Source: Tetracentron sinense (taxonomy: Eukaryota > Streptophyta > Magnoliopsida > Trochodendrales > Trochodendraceae). Taken from it: a DNA stretch of 64,000 nucleotides. Of this stretch, positions 43,530 through 56,087 are shown piece after piece. Made by a program: the position numbers and the translations under genes. Every line of letters begins with the position of its first letter. Positions within the stretch are counted from its first letter, which is position 1. The stretch covers positions 13,627,827-13,691,826 of the forward strand of contig CM026551.1 of NCBI GenBank assembly GCA_015143295.1, given 5' to 3'. The notes under the pieces are model-generated. The model was not told the DNA's origin and searched no databases. It was given only the letters and a program-made list of their open reading frames with translations.

Positions 43530-46255
43530 GGATATGATGGTGTTAATGTATAGATAAGACTAAGAATGTTGTCCCATTAATTTTGTCCGGCAACTTGAGA
43601 AATGAATTGAGTATAATTTTGTGGAAGCATGAAGTCGGATTTGACACATAAAAGCATGAATGAGAATGTCGTTGTATGAAGCCTAACACGACACCCTAAA
43701 GGGATGGGATCAATGAAGAGTGATGTCTATCACCGGACACACACGACTCCTTGAACTCGGTTGAGACTGTTGTTGCATGAAGTCTGACGAAACATCTCGA
43801 CATATGAGAATACTACTGCATGAAGCTTGATGTAACACATCGGGATATATGACAATATAATTAGAAACATCTGACATTCAAACAAGTAATTACGAAAAAT
43901 AAAGTCAGCAACCTACTATACAAAAGGGAAAAAAATGATTTTCTAGTTATTGGTGTCAAACCCGTGAGGATTGCCTACATATCCCATAAGATTGGAATCA
44001 AATCATCATAGTTCAAAAACAAACAAGCAAGTAGGGATAATAAATCCTGTCAAGATATGTCAATGTAGGAATGAATATGATGGTGTTAATGTATGGATAA
44101 GACTGGAAATGTCATTACAAGAAGACTATTTGACACCTTGAGATACGAACGAGTATAATTTTGTTGAAGCATGGATCTAATTCGACACATAAAAGAATGG
44201 ATGGGAATGTCGTTGCATGATGCTTGACACGACACCCTAAAGGAATGGGATCAATGAAGAGTGATGCCTATCAACGGACAGACACGAAAAGCATGGATGA
44301 GAATGTTGTTACATGAAGTCTGACGCAACATCTTGACATATGAGAATAGTACTGCATGAAACCTGATGTAGCACATCGGGATATAAGAGAATGTAAGTAG
44401 AAAATCAAGTATGCAAAGGGAAAAAAATTATTTTCTAGCTGTTAGTGTCGCACCCGTGAGGATTGGCTATGTATCCCAATTCCCATAAGATTGGAATCAA
44501 ACCATCCTAGATAAAATTTTTTTAAAAAAAGCAAGCAAAGATCATGAAGCCTAGTGCAACATCTCAAGCTATGAATTGATGTGAAGGGTTAATATATCAT
44601 TAAGAGTGAGAATATCATTGCCTGAAGACTGACGTGATTACCTTGAGATTGAACGAGTATGTTGTGTCCAAGAATCATGTCTAATACGACACATAAAAAC
44701 ATTGATGAGAATCTCGTTGCATGAAGCCTGACAAGATACCCCAAAGGGAAGGGATCGATGAAAAGTGATCCTTACCTCCGACTCATACGACTCCCCAGAG
44801 TTAGACGAGAATGTTGTAGCATGAAAACTGACACAACATCTCGACATATGAGAATACTACTGCACGAAGCCTGATGTAGCAAATCAAGATATAGGAGAAT
44901 GTAATTTAAAACATCTCAAATACAAACAAGCAATAACAAGACAGAAAATCAACAATCACCTATACAAAAGGAAAACATTCATTTTCTAGTTGTTAGTATC
45001 GCACCCGTGAGGATTGGCTACGTATCCCATAAGATTAATATCAAACCATTATAGTTCAAAAACAAACAAGCAAGCAGAGATCATCCTTATGCAACATCAC
45101 AAGCTATGAATGGATGTGATGGGTTAACATATGGATAATAGTGAGATTATCGTTGCATGAAGACAGGTGTGACACATTGATATTGAACAAGTATGTATGT
45201 TGTGTCAAAGCATCATGTCTGATACTACACATAAAAGTATGGATGAGAATGTCGTTGCATGAAGCCTGACACGACACCCCAAAGGGAAGGGATCGATGAA
45301 AAGTGATCCCTCTCACCAGACTCACACGACTCCCCAAAATCCGGATGAGAATGTTGTTGCATGAAGTCTGAAGCAACATCTTGACATATGAGAATAGTAC
45401 TGCATAAAGTCTGATGAAGTACATCAGGATATAGGAGAATGTAATTAGAAACATCTCAAATTCAAACAAGCAATCACGAGACAGAAAGTCAACAATCAAG
45501 TATACAAAGGGAAAAAAATGATTTTCTAGTTGTTTTTTTCTAGTTGTTAGTGTCGCACCTATGAGAATTGGCTACGTAACCCGTAAGATTAGAATCAAAC
45601 CATCGTAGATAAAAAACAAACAAACAAGCAAGCAGAGATCATGAAGCCTAGTGCAACATCTCAAACTATGAATGGATGTGATGGGTCAATATATGAATAA
45701 GAGTGAGAATATCGTTGCATGAAGATTGACGTGATACCTTGAGATTGAACGAGTATGTTGTGTCCAAGCATAAGTCCGATACGACACATAAAAGCATTGA
45801 TGAGAATGTCGTTGCATGAAACTTGATACGATACCCCAAAGGGAAGGGATCGATGAAAATGACCCCTACCCCCGACTCATACGACTCCCCAGAATCCATA
45901 TGAGAATGTGATTGTATGAAATCTGACACAACATCTCAACATATGAGAACACTACTGCATGAAGCCTGATGTAGCACCTTAGGATATATGAGGATGTAAT
46001 TAAAAACAACTCAAATTCAAACAAGCAATAATGAGACAGAAAGTCAACAATCAAATATATAAAAGTAAAAAAAAATGATTTTCTAGTTGTTAATATCGCA
46101 CCCGTGAGGATTGGCTACGTATCTCGTAAGATTGAAATCAAACCACCGTAGTTCAAAAACAAACAGGCCAGCAGAGATCATCCTTATGCAACATCTCAAG
46201 CTATGAATGGATGTGATGGTTAATATATGGATAAGAGTGAGATTATCATTGCATG
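43530..46255. repeat. ~540-bp tandem array, first block
   Basis: The landmark GACACATAAAA (or close variants) occurs at 43643, 44184, 44688, 45226 and 45783: spacings 541, 504, 538, 557. Each unit has one half related to module M (CGTGAGGATTGGCTACGTAT, GTAAGATTGGAATCAAACCA) and one half made of about four diverged ~35-bp sub-repeats of the type GAGAATGTCGTTGCATGAAG + CCTGACACGACA. Some units hold modest reverse-strand open frames (up to 131 codons) with no recognised protein. Confidence 0.85.
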
Positions 46256-48249
46256 ATGCTAATAAAAAAGCATATATAATAGAATCTGCAATTGTTGAGG
46301 AATGGCCCAAATCGGTGTTTTGAGGAAGATAATTGCCGTGGAAGCTAAGACGTTTGAGTTTACCAGCTCGGTGGGATATTTTCCAAGCTCTAGGGGGTTG
46401 AGGCAAGGGGACCCTCTCTCCCCTTTCCTTTTTGTGATGGTTTCGGAAGCATTAAGCAGAATGGTGTCCAAAGCAGAGGGGACCTTGTTTGAAGGTTTTC
46501 GGATTGGTAGTCACGGTCCTAGGATTTCGCGTCTACAGTTTGCAGAAGACACTGTTATCTTCAGTCGGGCATCGAGAAAGGACCTCCTAAATGTCAGGTG
46601 TATTCTTCGTTGTTTTGAGGCCGTTTCAGGACTCCGAATAAATTTGGCGAAGTCTGAGATTGTTAAGGTGGGGGAGGTCCCTATTTTGAATCACTTGGCG
46701 GCATGTCTTGGGTGTAGGGTGGGTTCCCTGCCTTCGGTTTATTTAGGGATACCTCTGGGAGCTAGCTACAAGATGAAATCAGTGTGGAATCCAGTTCTTG
46801 ACCGTGTTGAGAGACGATTATCAGGGTGGAGGTTCGCTTATTTATCAAAAGGAGGGAAAATGACTTTGATTCGACATACGCTACAAAGTCTTCCTACTTA
46901 TTTTTTGTCTATTCTTACCATTCCTCGCTCAGTTGCAACCATAATTGAGAGGAGGCAGAGAGATTTTCTTTGGAATGGTAGGAGAGAAAAAGCTAAGTAC
47001 CATTTCGTGGCATGGTCCCAGATGTGTCGTCTTAAGGAAGAGGGAGGATTGAGTTTGAAGCAGTTAACCCAAATGAATAAAGCTTTGTTAGGTAAGTGGG
47101 TGTGGCGATTTGGAGAGGATAGAGGTAGCCTTTGGCGGGAGGTGATAGTAGCTAAGTACGGGGAGAGTTGTTGTTGGATCCCTTGGGAGGTTAGAGGCCC
47201 TCATGGATTGGGTTTTTGGAAGGGGATTATGGCCACGGCGGGTTTGGTTCCATATTTTCGTTTCCGGGTAGGAAGAGGGTCGAAAATAAGGTTCTGGAAG
47301 GATGTTTGGTTAGGAACGTCGAGGCTCATGGATGACTTTGACAATCTCTTCAGCATAGCATTAGACAGGGAGGCAAGGGTGGCAGATGTCTATGAGAGGG
47401 ATGCATCGGGGGTGGTTTGGTGTCCAAGGTTAAGAAGGGATCTTAATGACTGGGAATGGGACAACTTATTTAGACTCTTGGAGCGATTATCCTCATCTGT
47501 GATTTTGCCGGAGGTTAGGGACTGTCGGTTGTGGAGCAAGGATAGTGGAGGGAGGTTTTCAGTGAAAGCGTTGTATCATGCTCTTCAAGCTTCGGATGGG
47601 AGGTTGTTTCCCTTTAGGGTTGTTTGGAATCCAGGGTTACCATCTAAGGTCTCTTTCTTCTTATGGACTGCGGTACTAGATAAAACTCTAACTGTAGATA
47701 ATATGAAGGCTCGGGGGTAGAGTTTGCCTAATAGGTGTTTTATGTGCTTCCAAGAGGAAGAAACGGTGGACCATCTTCTTCTTCATTGTCCGGTAGCGGT
47801 TGGGGTGTGGATTTTCTTCCTATCTCGTTTGAGAGTGGCTTGGGTATTCCCCTTGTCCTTGTGGAATTTGCTAGATAATTGGATATGGGATAGAGGAGAA
47901 CAGATTTGGGCGATGGCTTAGGGTGTCCTCCCTGGGGCAATTTTATGGCTATTGTGGAAAGAGAGGAATAGGCGAGTGTTTGAAGATGTTACTTCCACAG
48001 TGGCTCGATTATGTAATCACATCCGTATGACTGTTTTGGAATGGGTGAGGGTACTTTGCCCTAGGGAGGATATGCAAAATTTTATATTGTAGCTTTTGGA
48101 AGATGTAGAGGGGTGGGGTGGTTGTTTGTGGTTTTAGTTGCTGTTGAGTTTACTTGCTTGTAAACTCGGGCTTTGTTTGGTTGTTTCCTTTCCTGTTTTG
48201 TTGTTTATTTCCTTCTTTAATAAAAGGTGCGATTGATCCAAAAAAAAAC
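46256..48249 (+). mobile_element. 5'-truncated L1-type LINE
   Basis: Inserted inside an array unit: array sequence ends near GCATGA at about 46255 and resumes with ACTGACGTGACACC after the A run at 48241-48248. The element keeps only the 3' half of ORF2, a 150-bp 3' UTR with AATAAAA and a short poly(A). No clean target-site duplication is visible; the first ~60 bp (46256-46310) match neither array nor LINE and may be filler. Confidence 0.85.
46302..48092 (+). pseudogene. LINE ORF2 C-terminal part (RT plus zf-RVT), two stops
   Basis: One frame runs from 46302 to TAG at 48090-48092 with two internal TAG codons (47718-47720 and 47919-47921), both where related LINEs have tryptophan (TGG). Reverse transcriptase motifs: GLRQGDPLSPFLF at residues 32-44, then LQFAEDTVIF at 79-88. 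The catalytic box is normally ADD; here residue 82 is Glu (GAA), so activity is likely lost. The zf-RVT domain follows (WNPGLPSKVSFFLW, then a CXXC...HLLLHCP zinc pattern after the first stop) and the C-terminal LLWKERNRRVF. The endonuclease and the start of RT are missing. Apart from the stops there is no frameshift, so decay is mild. Confidence 0.9.
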
Positions 48250-48307
48250 TGACGTGACACCTTCAGATTAAATGAGTATGTATGTTGTGTCAAAGCATAA
48301 TGTCTGA
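48250..48307. repeat. Array unit fragment between LINE and Helitron
   Basis: GACGTGACACCTTCAGATTA through CATAATGTCTGA is the standard array sequence. It is the 58-bp sliver left between the two insertions in one unit. Confidence 0.85.
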
Positions 48308-48742
48308 CTAGTAAGAAGCCCGTGCAATGCATGGAAATTTCAAGAAGGAGAAAAATGTGTATCAATAATAGGACATAGCAATTAGCAAGAGATATTTGAC
48401 AATAATTAAATATTCTTTGAAAAGGAGTCACCAAAATTACGGGTATATGTAAAAGTTAATGTATGTTAAGCCATTCTAAGCAAAAATGAATTCCTAAGTG
48501 ACACAATAAGTTGACTCCCCCGCTCATCCTTTCAAATGTAGATCTACCTACATGTCTTGTTTTTGCTCATATATTGGGATTTTCTCCACGTATTGGCGTA
48601 AAGCCTATCTACGGTACAATAGTATTTTTTATTGGACAAAGCTCCAATTTAAGAGATTACCATAACCATCAAAATATGTTTTATGAAGTTATTTTAGAAA
48701 TATAGTTATTGAAAAAGAGAATATTTTATGTATATTTAAGGA

Positions 48743-48905
48743 ATGCTAGCCCTACTCTCAGTCAAACTCTACTCTCAGTCTCTACCAACCACTTGTCTAT
48801 TCTTGATGAGAGATAGTGTTTTAACCACCATAACTGATTTGATAATGGATAGGTGGTTGGTGGAGGTTGAGAGTAGAGTTTGACCGAGAGTAGGGCTAGC
48901 ATGCC
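48743..48905. mobile_element. Foldback MITE inside the Helitron
   Basis: The left arm ATGCTAGCCCTACTCTCAGT and the reverse complement of the right arm ATGCTAGCCCTACTCTCGGT match for about 60 bp, including ACTCTACTCTCA and CACCAACCAC segments, with a ~40-bp loop. About 163 bp long. No target duplication defined. Confidence 0.8.
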
Positions 48906-50105
48906 TCATATTTATAACTACCTTACCCCTTAGTTAAAATGAATGGCTCTAATTAAGAGGTTAATTTTTGGTCGAGGGTGTGCGTTTGCCTCTCATAAAG
49001 CTATACTCAAAAGAACACCAAATGTTTTAATCCATGTAACCAACTGAACGTTATAATTAAATGAAAAGTAGAAACGTTCAAAATTTTGTCAGCTCTAAAT
49101 GCAAATTACTTCCTACTTTAAATACCTCAACAAAATGAGAAATGTATGGTAGGCTATGTCCGCATACAAATACATTGTTTTTTAATTTCATAGCCATCCA
49201 AACTGATTGAAAGATGATGCTCACGGAAGCCACTGCTTATTACAGTTTATTACAGTCCTTGGAAAAAATGAAAGAAGAAATCAAAGAGAGGTGAATGAAG
49301 GGAGAATACGATAGCAACAAATACATTCTGTGGTGTAGGCAGATTAAAGATAGTTCTTACCAATTCCAAACATTTAGCTACAAAGTGGATCCCCAATCTA
49401 ATCTATCTAAAAAAGTCATCTAGTGGTGAGCAATCCCTTGCACAGATTTATTTTCACATCTGGGAGATAATCAACAATTTGATGTTGAAGAACATAAATC
49501 ATGGCGAAGGTCGACCAATCCCTTGACAATCTCGACTCAAAATAATCGGGGCAACTCTTGGGGTTGATTTGGAACAGCCTCCAGAACTTTTTTCAATCCA
49601 AGCGACATTCTCCTTGTTTTTTAAACAACTTATATATGGATCTTCGTTTATGGAGTCATTCTATCCTAAGTATTCATCTACTTTTTAATGTACAGAAAAG
49701 ATTAGTAATTAAATGATTCAGATTCTAAGGGCCAAACCACTGCACTAAGAGAGAGAGAGAGAGTACCCAAGGCCCGAGCTGAGTTGGATCCAACCTGATG
49801 TGTTGTTGGATGCCTATCACGCTGAAATAATAGAAACAACAGGGCAAGAAATCAAAATAACAGCAAACGACAAAGAAAAAATAATAATTGAATGAAAGAA
49901 AAAAAAAAGTAAGCCCTAAAAAATTGGAGAGAAATAAAATTTTTATAATAAAAAAGCATCTTCAATAGAATCTATAACCGGTATCAATAGAGTTTGAAAG
50001 AACTTCTTACATATAACCAAACAAACAATATTAACTAAAATATAGCATATCTCATTATTATAGACATCTTGAGTTGAAGTTCTGATCAACCCATACCCAA
50101 ACCCC

Positions 50106-50634
50106 CGATGTCACAACCGATAATGAACACAACTCTATTAAACATTGTATCATCCCTTTGGGTTGCTAGAGAAAGGTCATCCAACAACTTAATTTGCTGG
50201 TGAAATCTTTAACGGGGAAGTTCTTCCTTGCTATCGGTATATAGGGGCTTATCAAACCAACAAATCCCCGTGAGATCTTTGATGGGGGAAATAATTCCTC
50301 GCTATATGTATGTACAGCCTTAGCTAACCAAACAATTCCCATCATTTCGTCGATGTAAATATTCCTCTCATCCCATAACCTTGACAATGCTGCCTTGCAG
50401 AAGACAATCCAAACTTGTTTTGTCATCCAATAACCTCTGCTCCCATATATATATGTTGTGTGGATAAGAGAGAAGACTGCGACCTATTTAATAGAGAGGA
50501 AGAGGATGGAAGGAGGGTATCACTAAAGATGCAAAACGAACCAGTGTGTTGGTTGCGGGAGGATGATAAACTCGGGGTGCAGTTTGAAGGGTAGTGAGAA
50601 ATAGAGGTGTGTTCATTATCGGTTGTGATGTCGG
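50106..50634. mobile_element. Small inverted-repeat element inside the Helitron
   Basis: TCACAACCGATAATGAACAC at the left (near 50110) returns in reverse complement near 50610-50630, extending to an imperfect ~34-bp terminal inverted repeat. The interior holds a minus-strand open frame of 86 codons (50166-50426) that I do not recognise and that contains a diverged direct repeat (GTGAAATCTTTAACGGGGAA / GTGAGATCTTTGATGGGGGA). Superfamily unknown. Confidence 0.55.
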
Positions 50635-51510
50635 TTACATCAAATCACGCCTATTCATCTCCAATAACTTAACCCCTTGAAGATTTGCGTCCCTAATCGT
50701 CAAAGAGGTGTGTCCCCTATAATGGTTCACAATTCAAAATCACACCGCATAAGCATCCAGACATATCGAAATGGTAATTTGAAGAGGTGCATCTCTAAAA
50801 GAGCAATTAAGAAAAACCAAAGCCGCCACCGTGAAATAATACCCCTAAAAAACAGAAAAGTTGCTTCCCAAAAAATATGAATGGTTGCGTCCAAGTGTCA
50901 ACTTTGAAGAGTTGTGTCCCCTGCCAAAAACAGAGTTTGTAAAATTAGCATTAGCAGGTGTTAAAAATTTTAAAAAAATGTAAACGGATGAATTGAATCA
51001 ATTGACAGAATCTATAAGGGAAACAACACCACCAAGTAAAGCAGAACTGACATGGAAGCGAATATAATTTATTAAGTGAAAGCTTTCCGTTTGTCTTCGC
51101 ACACTCTATTTTTTTCTTTTGGTAGACTCACACTCTAGTTAGTAGGTGTTAGTTCACTATGATGATATATCGGAATGGTTTGCATAAGTATAGGTTAAAT
51201 AGCAGGATATTGTGTTCAGATTTGGGGGATTAAGAGAAGAAGAAAGATTAATGGTAGTTAGTTCTAGTAGTAGAGACGGTTAATTCAGGAAAACAGTTGC
51301 AACTCTTCGTAGGCGTCCAATGGACCCACTTATAGGAATTCGAAAAGTTGAAACGTCACGTGTGGCCAGAAAAAGAGGGGTGTGTTTCCCTAAAAATGCT
51401 TTGGGAATGCCACGTAGATTGAGATGTTTCGTGCATAAGTAGAATCATTCCTTAAAACCCTCCTGGGATGCCACGTGGACCTCCCAAGGTCCAGTTTTAA
51501 TTAGTAGTAA

Positions 51511-51895
51511 TATGACACATAAAAGGATGGATGAGAATGTCATTGCATGAAGCCTGACACGACACCCCAAAGGGAAGTAATCGATGAAAAGTGATCTCAC
51601 TCACACGACTCCCCAGAATCCATATGAGAATATTGTTGCATGAAGTCTAACATAACGTCTCGACATATGATAATACTACTACATGAAGTCTAATGTAGCA
51701 CCTCAGGATATAAGAAAATGTAATTAAAAAACATCTCAAATTCAAACAAGCAGTCATGACAAAAAAGGTCAACAATCAAGTATACAAAGGAAAAAATGAT
51801 TCTTTTGTTGTTAGCGTCGCACCTGTGATTGCCTATGTATCCCGTAAGATGGGAATAAACCGTCATAGTTCAATAGCATACCAGCAAGCAGATTT
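51511..51895. repeat. 540-bp array, continuation after the Helitron
   Basis: Landmark GACACATAAAA at 51514. The distance from the previous landmark (45783) minus the LINE and the Helitron is about 536 bp, restoring the period. The array ends at GCAGATTTCGTA, the same join to the VPS13 block as at 57300. Confidence 0.85.
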
Positions 51896-52074
51896 CGTAA
51901 CTATGTAACATATTAATAAGGGAGATGGTTTGTGGAGCACCAAGTGATAGAAAATATATTCTTCCCAAAGATTGAATTTCTCATTTCTCCTAAAATTATG
52001 GTATCGTGAATAAAGACATTAATTAAGTTCCATGTCAATGAATCACATACCCTCATTGGGTATGCAGTTCAAAT

Positions 52075-52508
52075 GGCCTGCTGAATTGCTTCTGCATTCA
52101 TGATCAAAGAACAGGATAATAGGATATGGTGTATTGCGCAACTGATTATCAATTTGCAAAGACGGGATTTGGAAGTAAAAATTTTTTTGATACATAATCT
52201 GCAGCACATCAATCTTGGTGTCCTTTGCTCATGCAAAAAGTATAAATGTGTTTGTTATATTGAACTAAACATAATCTACCATATTGGATTTGATGACATG
52301 CGAAATAAAAAATAATATTTTGTACACACCTGTGTGTAAAGAATTGATTAAGGAAATTCTGATAAATGACATGAACCAAAATTCTCCCGCGGTAATTGAG
52401 AATTTTCTCCTTTTTCTGGTTAAGCTCCTTTTTTTCTCTAAAGCCAAGAATACATGTATCCTTGGTAGCATTCAAAAGATGGTAACTCGAATCTATTATG
52501 TTGAGCAC
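52075..52508 (-). pseudogene. VPS13: VPS13-like upstream exons (R2)
   Basis: Reading leftwards from 52508 the exon (52330-52508, 179 bp, splice signals TTTTCAG and GTGTGT) encodes LNIIDSSYHLLNATKDTCIL and KKELNQKKEKILNYRGRILV, the best-kept version of this exon in the window. The frame is lost near its end. The next exon (about 52231 down to 52075) keeps the segment ending in SLIMNAEAIQQAI-type sequence but is cut by the deletion junction TTCAAAT at about 52068. Role as in F1; not functional. Confidence 0.75.
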
Positions 52509-54991
52509 CTGAAAAATAAGTATATAAAAAAAACTATTTTTTTTATTAGCAAACCGGAGCTGAAATATTTTATTCTGCTACACAAGACTAACCATAAGAA
52601 AGCACCTTAATTGCTCCTTCAAAATGGATGACAAAAAATAATCTTCTTTCAAGCTTCTGAAAAGAGAAATAAGTGTAAGTTGCAAAACCAAACATTGTAT
52701 AAAAATGGTACACATGGGGAACATCTGAATGAGGTCATTCGTGGAGCAGTAATCTTCATCAAAGACGACATAGAGATGAACAAAATCCAAGTGAAATTCC
52801 TTTGATGGGATTCTGAATCTATACTCTCAAATCAGCAACCAAAGGAACATCGGAATGGACTGACTAAAAGGGGAAGTTTATTTGGGGTTGGGGGGATGGG
52901 GGGGCATTTAGAGAGGAGGAGAGGCGCATATCTTCAGATTAATCAGTAATATAAACAATAATCAGATTACTAATTAAACATAATAGATTATTAATTAAAA
53001 AAAATCCATATTAACTTAAAGCTACATTATTCACTAACTTATAACTAATCTAAAATCTGGATTAACAAACCTAACAAACTGTTTATCTAATTTATAGACA
53101 AACACATTAATATTGATTTAACAAACATTTTAATTAACTAATTTATAGACCAACATCTAATCTAATACTAAGTAAAATACATATGATAACAAAAGAAATA
53201 GAATAAAAGGGAAAGACTTTCTGTGAGTGAAGCCAGGAGCAAGGTGCAGCTATCCACAACAGCATAGACAAGAGAAAGGCAGCCGAGAGTAAGATAAAAA
53301 AAATTATAAGGCTTTGATTTCAAGTAAGACCCTAAAAATGTAATATTAATAAAGAAACAAGATAAACGCCGGAAGATTAAAAGCATTGAAAAGATTCTAA
53401 CCCTGTTCTCATTTATTTTGTTGGATTGTTTCTATATTGATAAGTCATTCGTCTCTTAAACTTTGACTGAAACTCCTACTTCTGATTCACATTTGTCGAA
53501 ACTAAAAACAAATAGAAATAAATAAATTTCAAAACCCTTGTAAAAAGAGAATTCAAAATTTTGATTAACATTAAATATTCTCGAAAAGAATAATAAAAAA
53601 AATTCAAAAACAAACCTTCTCTCAAATGATAGCGAGAATAATCATATATTAATGGCCCCTTTTAAGAAATTTATTAATCCTGCCTCGAAGTTTCCAGATA
53701 GATCCCATGGTGCAGTTTTAAAGTGCATGAGTGCATATAAAATAGGTTCAAAGAAAATAAGCATTTTACATAGGCAATTTTGAAGAAAGAGATAGGAAGT
53801 AAAAATATAATAATCAATATGAGTACAATCGACTTCACCAAGTGCCTATAAGAAAATACTTCACAAAGTATATTTAATGAAACATATAAGCACACACCCT
53901 ACTTAATACTAATTAACCATCCTTTTGAAACAACAAAGGAATAAATGAAAGCATATAAGCACAAGAAAGAAGAAGAAATAGAAGAGCAAATAAATAGATG
54001 AACAAACTAAGACCACTATACATGAACAGGCCCAAGAAGTGAAAAAATTGCAACACAACTGATGCTAACGAAATGTATAGAAAAACTACCAACAAAGAAT
54101 TGCAGATGAACAAAAAAGTTATTTAAAAAAACAGATCAACAAAAAGGGTTGCAAATAATGAACTTAGAAATAAACTACTATAAGTTTTTTTCTTTTTTTT
54201 GAGATAATGCAACTTAAACTCAGAGTCGATCCATATACTAACTAAAAAGCGTACTTTTTTTTTGGTAACATAGTTAAAAATTTATATCAAAGTAAACATT
54301 TTTGATACACATATATTGTGGACATGAGATTTAGCATCATTCAAAGTTGGGAAACCCTAATAAAAAAATAACGGAAAGTAACTAAAAATATGCTTATTCT
54401 AATTTTAAGGGAGAATAATAACCCAATCTTTTAAATAATTAGATTGATAAAAATAGAAATTTGGGTAAGAAATTTGATTGAGCTAAGGGAAGGTGTTAGG
54501 CACCCATAAACACCTACCAAAGGAGGTCATCTATTCTTTAAACTCACCTTACACAAATTTGCAAGCAAAATTATAATTCTTAATTTGAGAAATGGTATTA
54601 ACAAACCATGACTTAAACAGAAATATGCTAAAGAGATAATCAAATCAAGTTGTAAGCAAACATCAAATAAGAAATATAAAAATAGGCAAACAAGAAACTA
54701 TCATGCACCACTTGAAATTAAAAACATTTTAAATTCAAATAAGAAATCATGCAACCGAAAAGAAAAAAAAATTGGCTTTTTACTTTTTTGTGTGAAGGTC
54801 GCACCATTGACTATTGCCTCGTATCTCGTATGATTGGGATTAAACTGTTGTACTTCAAAACCAAGCAGGCAAGCAGAGATGATAAATGTTGATACAATAT
54901 CTCAAGGTATGAATGGATTGTAAGGATAAGATTGAGAATGTCCGGCTCCCCGCACTTGAATTTAAACTTTGATATTATGGATATTGTGCAC

Positions 54992-55096
54992 CTGCAAAAT
55001 ACCCTTGGCAGGAACTGATAAGAAATCTTTGATGTCCAGCCCAACATTCCTTGCAAATCCCATAAGATTACCTATAACACCAGCAGAACCAAATTC
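54992..55096 (-). pseudogene. VPS13: VPS13-like C-terminal exon (R2)
   Basis: A 105-bp exon encoding EFGSAGVIGNLMGFARNVGL and DIKDFLSVPAKGILQ, closest of the three copies to the VPS13 consensus (SVPAKGILQ). Acceptor TTTCAG and donor CAG/GTGCAC are intact. The following exons present in F1 and R1 are deleted here. Confidence 0.85.
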
Positions 55097-55232
55097 CTGA
55101 AATTTAACAATTGTAAGAGAGTACATAAAAGAAGTATATATTAATGAGCTTGGCAATACGATTTTTGAAATGGAAACTTAATGAATAGCTCCATAATAGC
55201 AGTATTAGCTTATTGGACCCATTGCAACTTCA

Positions 55233-56087
55233 GATCTTCTTAAATGTTTGATCTTGCCACCATCCACTTCTACGATTTATTGATTTAAATAAAAATTACG
55301 AATTTTAAGTTTGTTCTACCTCTAATTCTGGGTTTTTGAAACTCTCCATTATAGCATGCAATCTCCACTATCGAATTCACCTGTCTTAAGGCAAATTTCT
55401 CTGTCATTAATAGATGAGGATGGAAATTTTGTTTGCTAGAGAAAGAAGAATGGTTGGAAATTAAACTATAACAGCTTTGAAGGCCTGTGCCTGGGTTCTT
55501 ACTCCTCATTAGACAACATTGGAATTGAACCACCATTGATACTTAGTCCTATTACTACACTCATGCTACCCATTTCACCAATTTTTTTGGACGAGACAGA
55601 TGCCGATGTGTGAGGACATCAAAAAAACAAAATCCTATATACCCTATTTTGCAAAAACAACACCACCAAAATTTATGCCTGCTGATCCATAGCTTGATGG
55701 GCTCTAATTTCCTCATGAAATCCCGCAAGATTCTTACCTGAAGATAAAAACAGATCCATTGTAGATCTCATTATATTATCGTCTAGCATAGCAACATAAT
55801 TATAAATTCTCTAATTCCTCTCCTTCTAAATGATCCAAAAAATGGCCCCTGGAATCAACAGCCAAAGATTTAACTTATGGTAGTTCCAAGGACGAAACTT
55901 CCAACTCCAAAGAATATCAATGAAAGCCAAGAGAAACACCCAGTTCGTTGCAAAGTTCAATTTCCCTCTACGCTTATCGCATGATTGTGATAAGGTATAA
56001 CACTTCAAGGAATGAGCACATGAAAAACTCAATTTGCATGAATAAATAAAAACAATTTTGGGGCCAACACTAGCAAGTAGCGATAAT
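55233..56087 (-). other. Insert between R2 and the next array, partly LINE-derived
   Basis: Unrelated to the flanking repeats. On the minus strand 56040-55800 encodes NFATNWVFLLAFIDILWSWK and LLIPGAIFWII, then a stop and KERN, which resembles the end of the LINE zf-RVT region (compare GAILWLLWKERN near 47940). As in the other LINE, the tryptophan before KERN is TAG. The remainder (55233-55790) has an 83-codon minus-strand frame (55285-55536) of unknown kind. The LINE call is moderate. Confidence 0.5.

Larger units (their letters stand above)
48308..51510 (-). mobile_element. Non-autonomous Helitron, 3203 bp
   Basis: On the minus strand the 3' end is GCATTGCACGGGCTTCTTACTAG, with the hairpin CCATGCA-T-TGCACGG just before the terminal CTAG. 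The 5' end reads TTACTACTAATTAAAACTGG, close to the usual TCTACTACTA start but with TC changed. It sits between A (48307) and T (51511), the required Helitron target. Array units elsewhere read GTCTGA-TACGACACAT uninterrupted, matching the flanks joined. No Rep/helicase coding is seen, so it depends on a partner. It carries two smaller foldback insertions and a GA tract (49750-49763). Confidence 0.8.
51896..55232 (-). repeat. Reverse copy R2 of the VPS13-fragment block
   Basis: Reverse-complement relative of F1 and direct relative of R1. Relative to R1 it lacks about 1 kb near its left end (R1 57466-58458), the exons between R1 61520 and 62005, and one copy of the 230-bp duplication. Its right end stops at GGACCCATT. 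Confidence 0.8.

Noticed and set aside
44638-46471. Several 60-130 codon minus-strand frames
   Set aside because: They are reading frames through tandem-array units (Ser/Cys/His-rich, repeating with the array) or antisense to the LINE; no protein family recognised.
51264-51280. TCTCTACTACTAG on the minus strand as the Helitron 5' end
   Set aside because: A good terminus match, but array sequence resumes only at 51511; the border at 51510 restores both the A/T site and the array period. The inner motif could be an older Helitron end.
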